From: Methylomonas methanica | GTDB lineage: Bacteria; Pseudomonadota; Gammaproteobacteria; Methylococcales; Methylomonadaceae | Reading direction: 5' to 3' | NCBI RefSeq assembly: GCF_001644035.1 | Contig: NZ_LUUG01000093.1 | Location: 62,001-126,000, forward strand | DNA: 64,000 nucleotides | Part shown: positions 62,234-64,000 of the stretch, one piece after another | Layout of the letters: the number at the start of each line of letters is the position of its first letter | How positions within the stretch are numbered: the stretch's first letter is position 1 | The notes under the pieces: generated by a model | Databases searched by the model: none | Told to the model about the DNA's origin: nothing | Seen by the model: the letters and a program-made list of their open reading frames with translations, nothing else | Program-made: the position numbers and the translations under genes

Positions 62234-63724
62234 ATGGCTGCAACTGCTAGGGCGCTATCGCCAACGCCGACAGACCGAGTCGATACCTTCGTAAAACCCA
62301 ACGCGGCCAATAGCCCACTTTGGCTATGCGCGTATTTTCCCGACTTGGCTTTGGCAGCGCTGCATCTGGATTTAAATCAGGCCGTCGCCTGTTCGGCACT
62401 AATCAAAGGCCAAACTCGCTTGTATACGGTATCGGAATCGGCACAACAAGCCGGCGTCGAACCGGGCATGGCCCCTGCTGCCGCATTAGCCCTGTGTCCC
62501 GGCTTGAGCATTCGTAACCGCGATCCGCTCGCCGAGCGCCAGGCTTTACAGCAACTAGCCGAAATTGCGCTGGATTTCAGCCCCTGGGTCAGCCTGGATC
62601 AACCGGACTGCTTGCTGCTGGAAATTCGTTCCTGTCTGACCCTATTCGGCGGCATAGAGCGCTTACAAGATAAGCTAAGAACGGCATTGCAAACCATTAG
62701 GCATCGCCCGCTAATCGCCATTAGCCCGTCCCCAACCGCTAGCGTCTTACTGACAAGACTAAGCCTGGAAACTATTGTCACGGACCGCCAGGCCTTGCGT
62801 TCGGCATTGGGTCCGCTGCCCGTCGCCGCTCTGGAGCTGGACGATAAAATCTTACACCGGCTATTCCGCACGGGTATTCGCCAACTCACCGACTTGTGGA
62901 GACTGCCGCGCGACGGCCTGGCAAAGCGCTATGGCGCCGTGTTATTGCAACAACTGGATAGACTGGCCGGCCAGCAAACTCAAATTTTGCAGGCCTTCCA
63001 TAGGCCGCCGCGCTTCCAGGCCAGTAGAGAGATGCCGATCGAGCTGGAACGTATCGAACATTTCTTTCCGGCTATCGAACAACTGGCCGGCGAATTTGCC
63101 GCATTTCTAAAAAACCGCGATGCCACAACACTAGGCATCTCCCTGCAACTGCACCATTATGACCGTCCCGCTACTCGCTTAACATTGGATTTTCGCGCCG
63201 GCAGTCGCGCCCCTAAACACTGGTGCGGCTTGCTGTACGAAAAGCTGGAACGCTCGCCGTTACCGGCCCCGGTGCTGGCCGTTAGCTTGCAAAGCGACGC
63301 CATAGCGCCGTTTCAGCCGGAGCGCTTCAGCCTGTTCGACGACAGTGAACAACCTAACAGCGAAACGGAATGGCAAGCTGTTTTGGATCAATTACAAGCC
63401 AGACTAGGCCATCACGCTTTGAAGTTTCCGGGAACGCAAGCCGACCATCGCCCGGAACGGGCGATGGCCAATACGCCAAGCCTGCTAAACGCAAATCCTG
63501 GTTTACCGCTACGGCCGTTGTGGCTGCTACCTAATCCCGACCCGTTACGGCTCGGCGATATTTGCCTACTATCGGCAGCGGAACGCATCGAATCGGGCTG
63601 GTGGGACGATCAACCTATGCGCCGCGACTACTATATTGGCAAGGATGCGCGCGGCCGCAAGCTATGGGTTTATCGCGACTTAAACGCCAAACAGCAGTGG
63701 TTTCTACATGGTTTATTCGGCTGA
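62234..63724 (+). CDS. imuB: Y-family polymerase-like ImuB
   Basis: 496 residues. Y-family fold ([50 protein letters not shown], helix-hairpin-helix [20 protein letters not shown]), but the catalytic acidic residues of Pol IV/V are replaced, as is usual for ImuB, which acts as a hub that binds the β-clamp and DnaE2. The C-terminus ([27 protein letters not shown]) is the typical ImuB tail. It overlaps dnaE2 by 17 bases. Confidence 0.92.
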   Translation: MAATARALSPTPTDRVDTFVKPNAANSPLWLCAYFPDLALAALHLDLNQAVACSALIKGQTRLYTVSESAQQAGVEPGMAPAAALALCPGLSIRNRDPLAERQALQQLAEIALDFSPWVSLDQPDCLLLEIRSCLTLFGGIERLQDKLRTALQTIRHRPLIAISPSPTASVLLTRLSLETIVTDRQALRSALGPLPVAALELDDKILHRLFRTGIRQLTDLWRLPRDGLAKRYGAVLLQQLDRLAGQQTQILQAFHRPPRFQASREMPIELERIEHFFPAIEQLAGEFAAFLKNRDATTLGISLQLHHYDRPATRLTLDFRAGSRAPKHWCGLLYEKLERSPLPAPVLAVSLQSDAIAPFQPERFSLFDDSEQPNSETEWQAVLDQLQARLGHHALKFPGTQADHRPERAMANTPSLLNANPGLPLRPLWLLPNPDPLRLGDICLLSAAERIESGWWDDQPMRRDYYIGKDARGRKLWVYRDLNAKQQWFLHGLFG

Positions 63725-64000
63725 AACCACCAAACCGGACAGCAGCTTTGCCGAACTACATTGCCTGTCCAACTTTAGTTTCCTGCGCGGTGCCTCACTC
63801 CCAGAAGAGCTGGTCGAGGAAGCTGCCCGGCTGGGTTATCAAGCCTTGGCTCTGACCGACGAATGCTCACTGGCCGGCGTGGTACGCGCACATCTGGCAG
63901 CCCGCAAACACAAGATTAAACTTATCATCGGCAGCGAGTTTGTCCTACAGGACGGTTTGAAACTGGTCTTGCTGGCCACCGATAGAACCAGCTACGGCAA
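63708..64000 (+). CDS. dnaE2: Error-prone polymerase DnaE2 (ImuC), 5' part
   Basis: Open frame from ATG 63708 to the window end (97 codons seen). It begins with the PHP domain: [55 protein letters not shown]. This is the start of the C-family translesion polymerase that works with ImuA and ImuB. The remainder is outside the window. Confidence 0.92.
   Translation, partial: MVYSAETTKPDSSFAELHCLSNFSFLRGASLPEELVEEAARLGYQALALTDECSLAGVVRAHLAARKHKIKLIIGSEFVLQDGLKLVLLATDRTSYG

Overview
The window looks like a chromosome segment from a gammaproteobacterial methanotroph or close relative (Methylomonas-like). This is inferred from gene content: a (5-formylfuran-3-yl)methyl phosphate synthase (methanofuran branch of C1 metabolism) next to a DUF447-type gene, a VPLPA/PEP-CTERM-type sorting signal with exosortase-associated exopolysaccharide genes, a type II secretion operon in gamma order, and a lexA-imuA-imuB-dnaE2 cassette. 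Composition is moderately GC-rich. One AT-rich patch beside a broken insertion sequence is the exception. I see no tRNA, rRNA or CRISPR array.

Layout. 1-1031: part of an FAD oxidoreductase and a HopJ-family gene on the minus strand. 1263-8218: exopolysaccharide export and assembly genes (Wza-like, outer-membrane barrel, GumC/Wzz-like, tyrosine-kinase-like ATPase) on the plus strand, facing a large TPR lipoprotein (PrsT-like). 8373-13755: a minus-strand operon of an ExbB-type channel fused to DUF2341/LamG-like domains, ExbD, TonB, a porin and a coiled-coil periplasmic protein. 14173-27245: a two-partner secretion locus, with the transporter upstream of a 3527-residue adhesin. A repeat-rich, partly very AT-rich leader separates them and ends in a predicted cyclic-di-GMP-I riboswitch. 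27355-29923: a PstS-like secreted protein and a VPLPA-CTERM protein; the latter has a second predicted cyclic-di-GMP-I riboswitch. 30600-40532: the full gspCDEFGHIJKLM operon. 40658-44137: a HELLH metalloprotease-like protein and an EF-hand membrane protein. 44304-46278: a dead IS630-type element and an AT-rich methyltransferase gene. 46528-50477: polyphosphate kinase 2, then a response regulator with a degenerate HD-GYP domain and a hemerythrin-PAS histidine kinase. 50580-58389: a small Cys-rich protein, Uup, a CinA-like protein, an AEC transporter and a MASE3-PAS-GGDEF-EAL protein. 58513-60719: MfnB, a DUF447-like protein and a double-receiver regulator. 60964-64000: the SOS mutasome cassette behind a near-ideal SOS box.

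A recurring theme is surface attachment under cyclic-di-GMP control. The adhesin and the VPLPA-CTERM protein have predicted riboswitch leaders, the exopolysaccharide genes lie nearby, and the window encodes an intact GGDEF-EAL protein and a degenerate HD-GYP protein. Several signalling or enzyme domains have lost key residues (Walker A of the kinase-like ATPase, HD-GYP, one receiver domain, the CinA C-terminal domain), which suggests non-catalytic or regulatory roles. The least familiar assemblies are the ExbB-fusion/TonB/porin operon and the EF-hand membrane protein.
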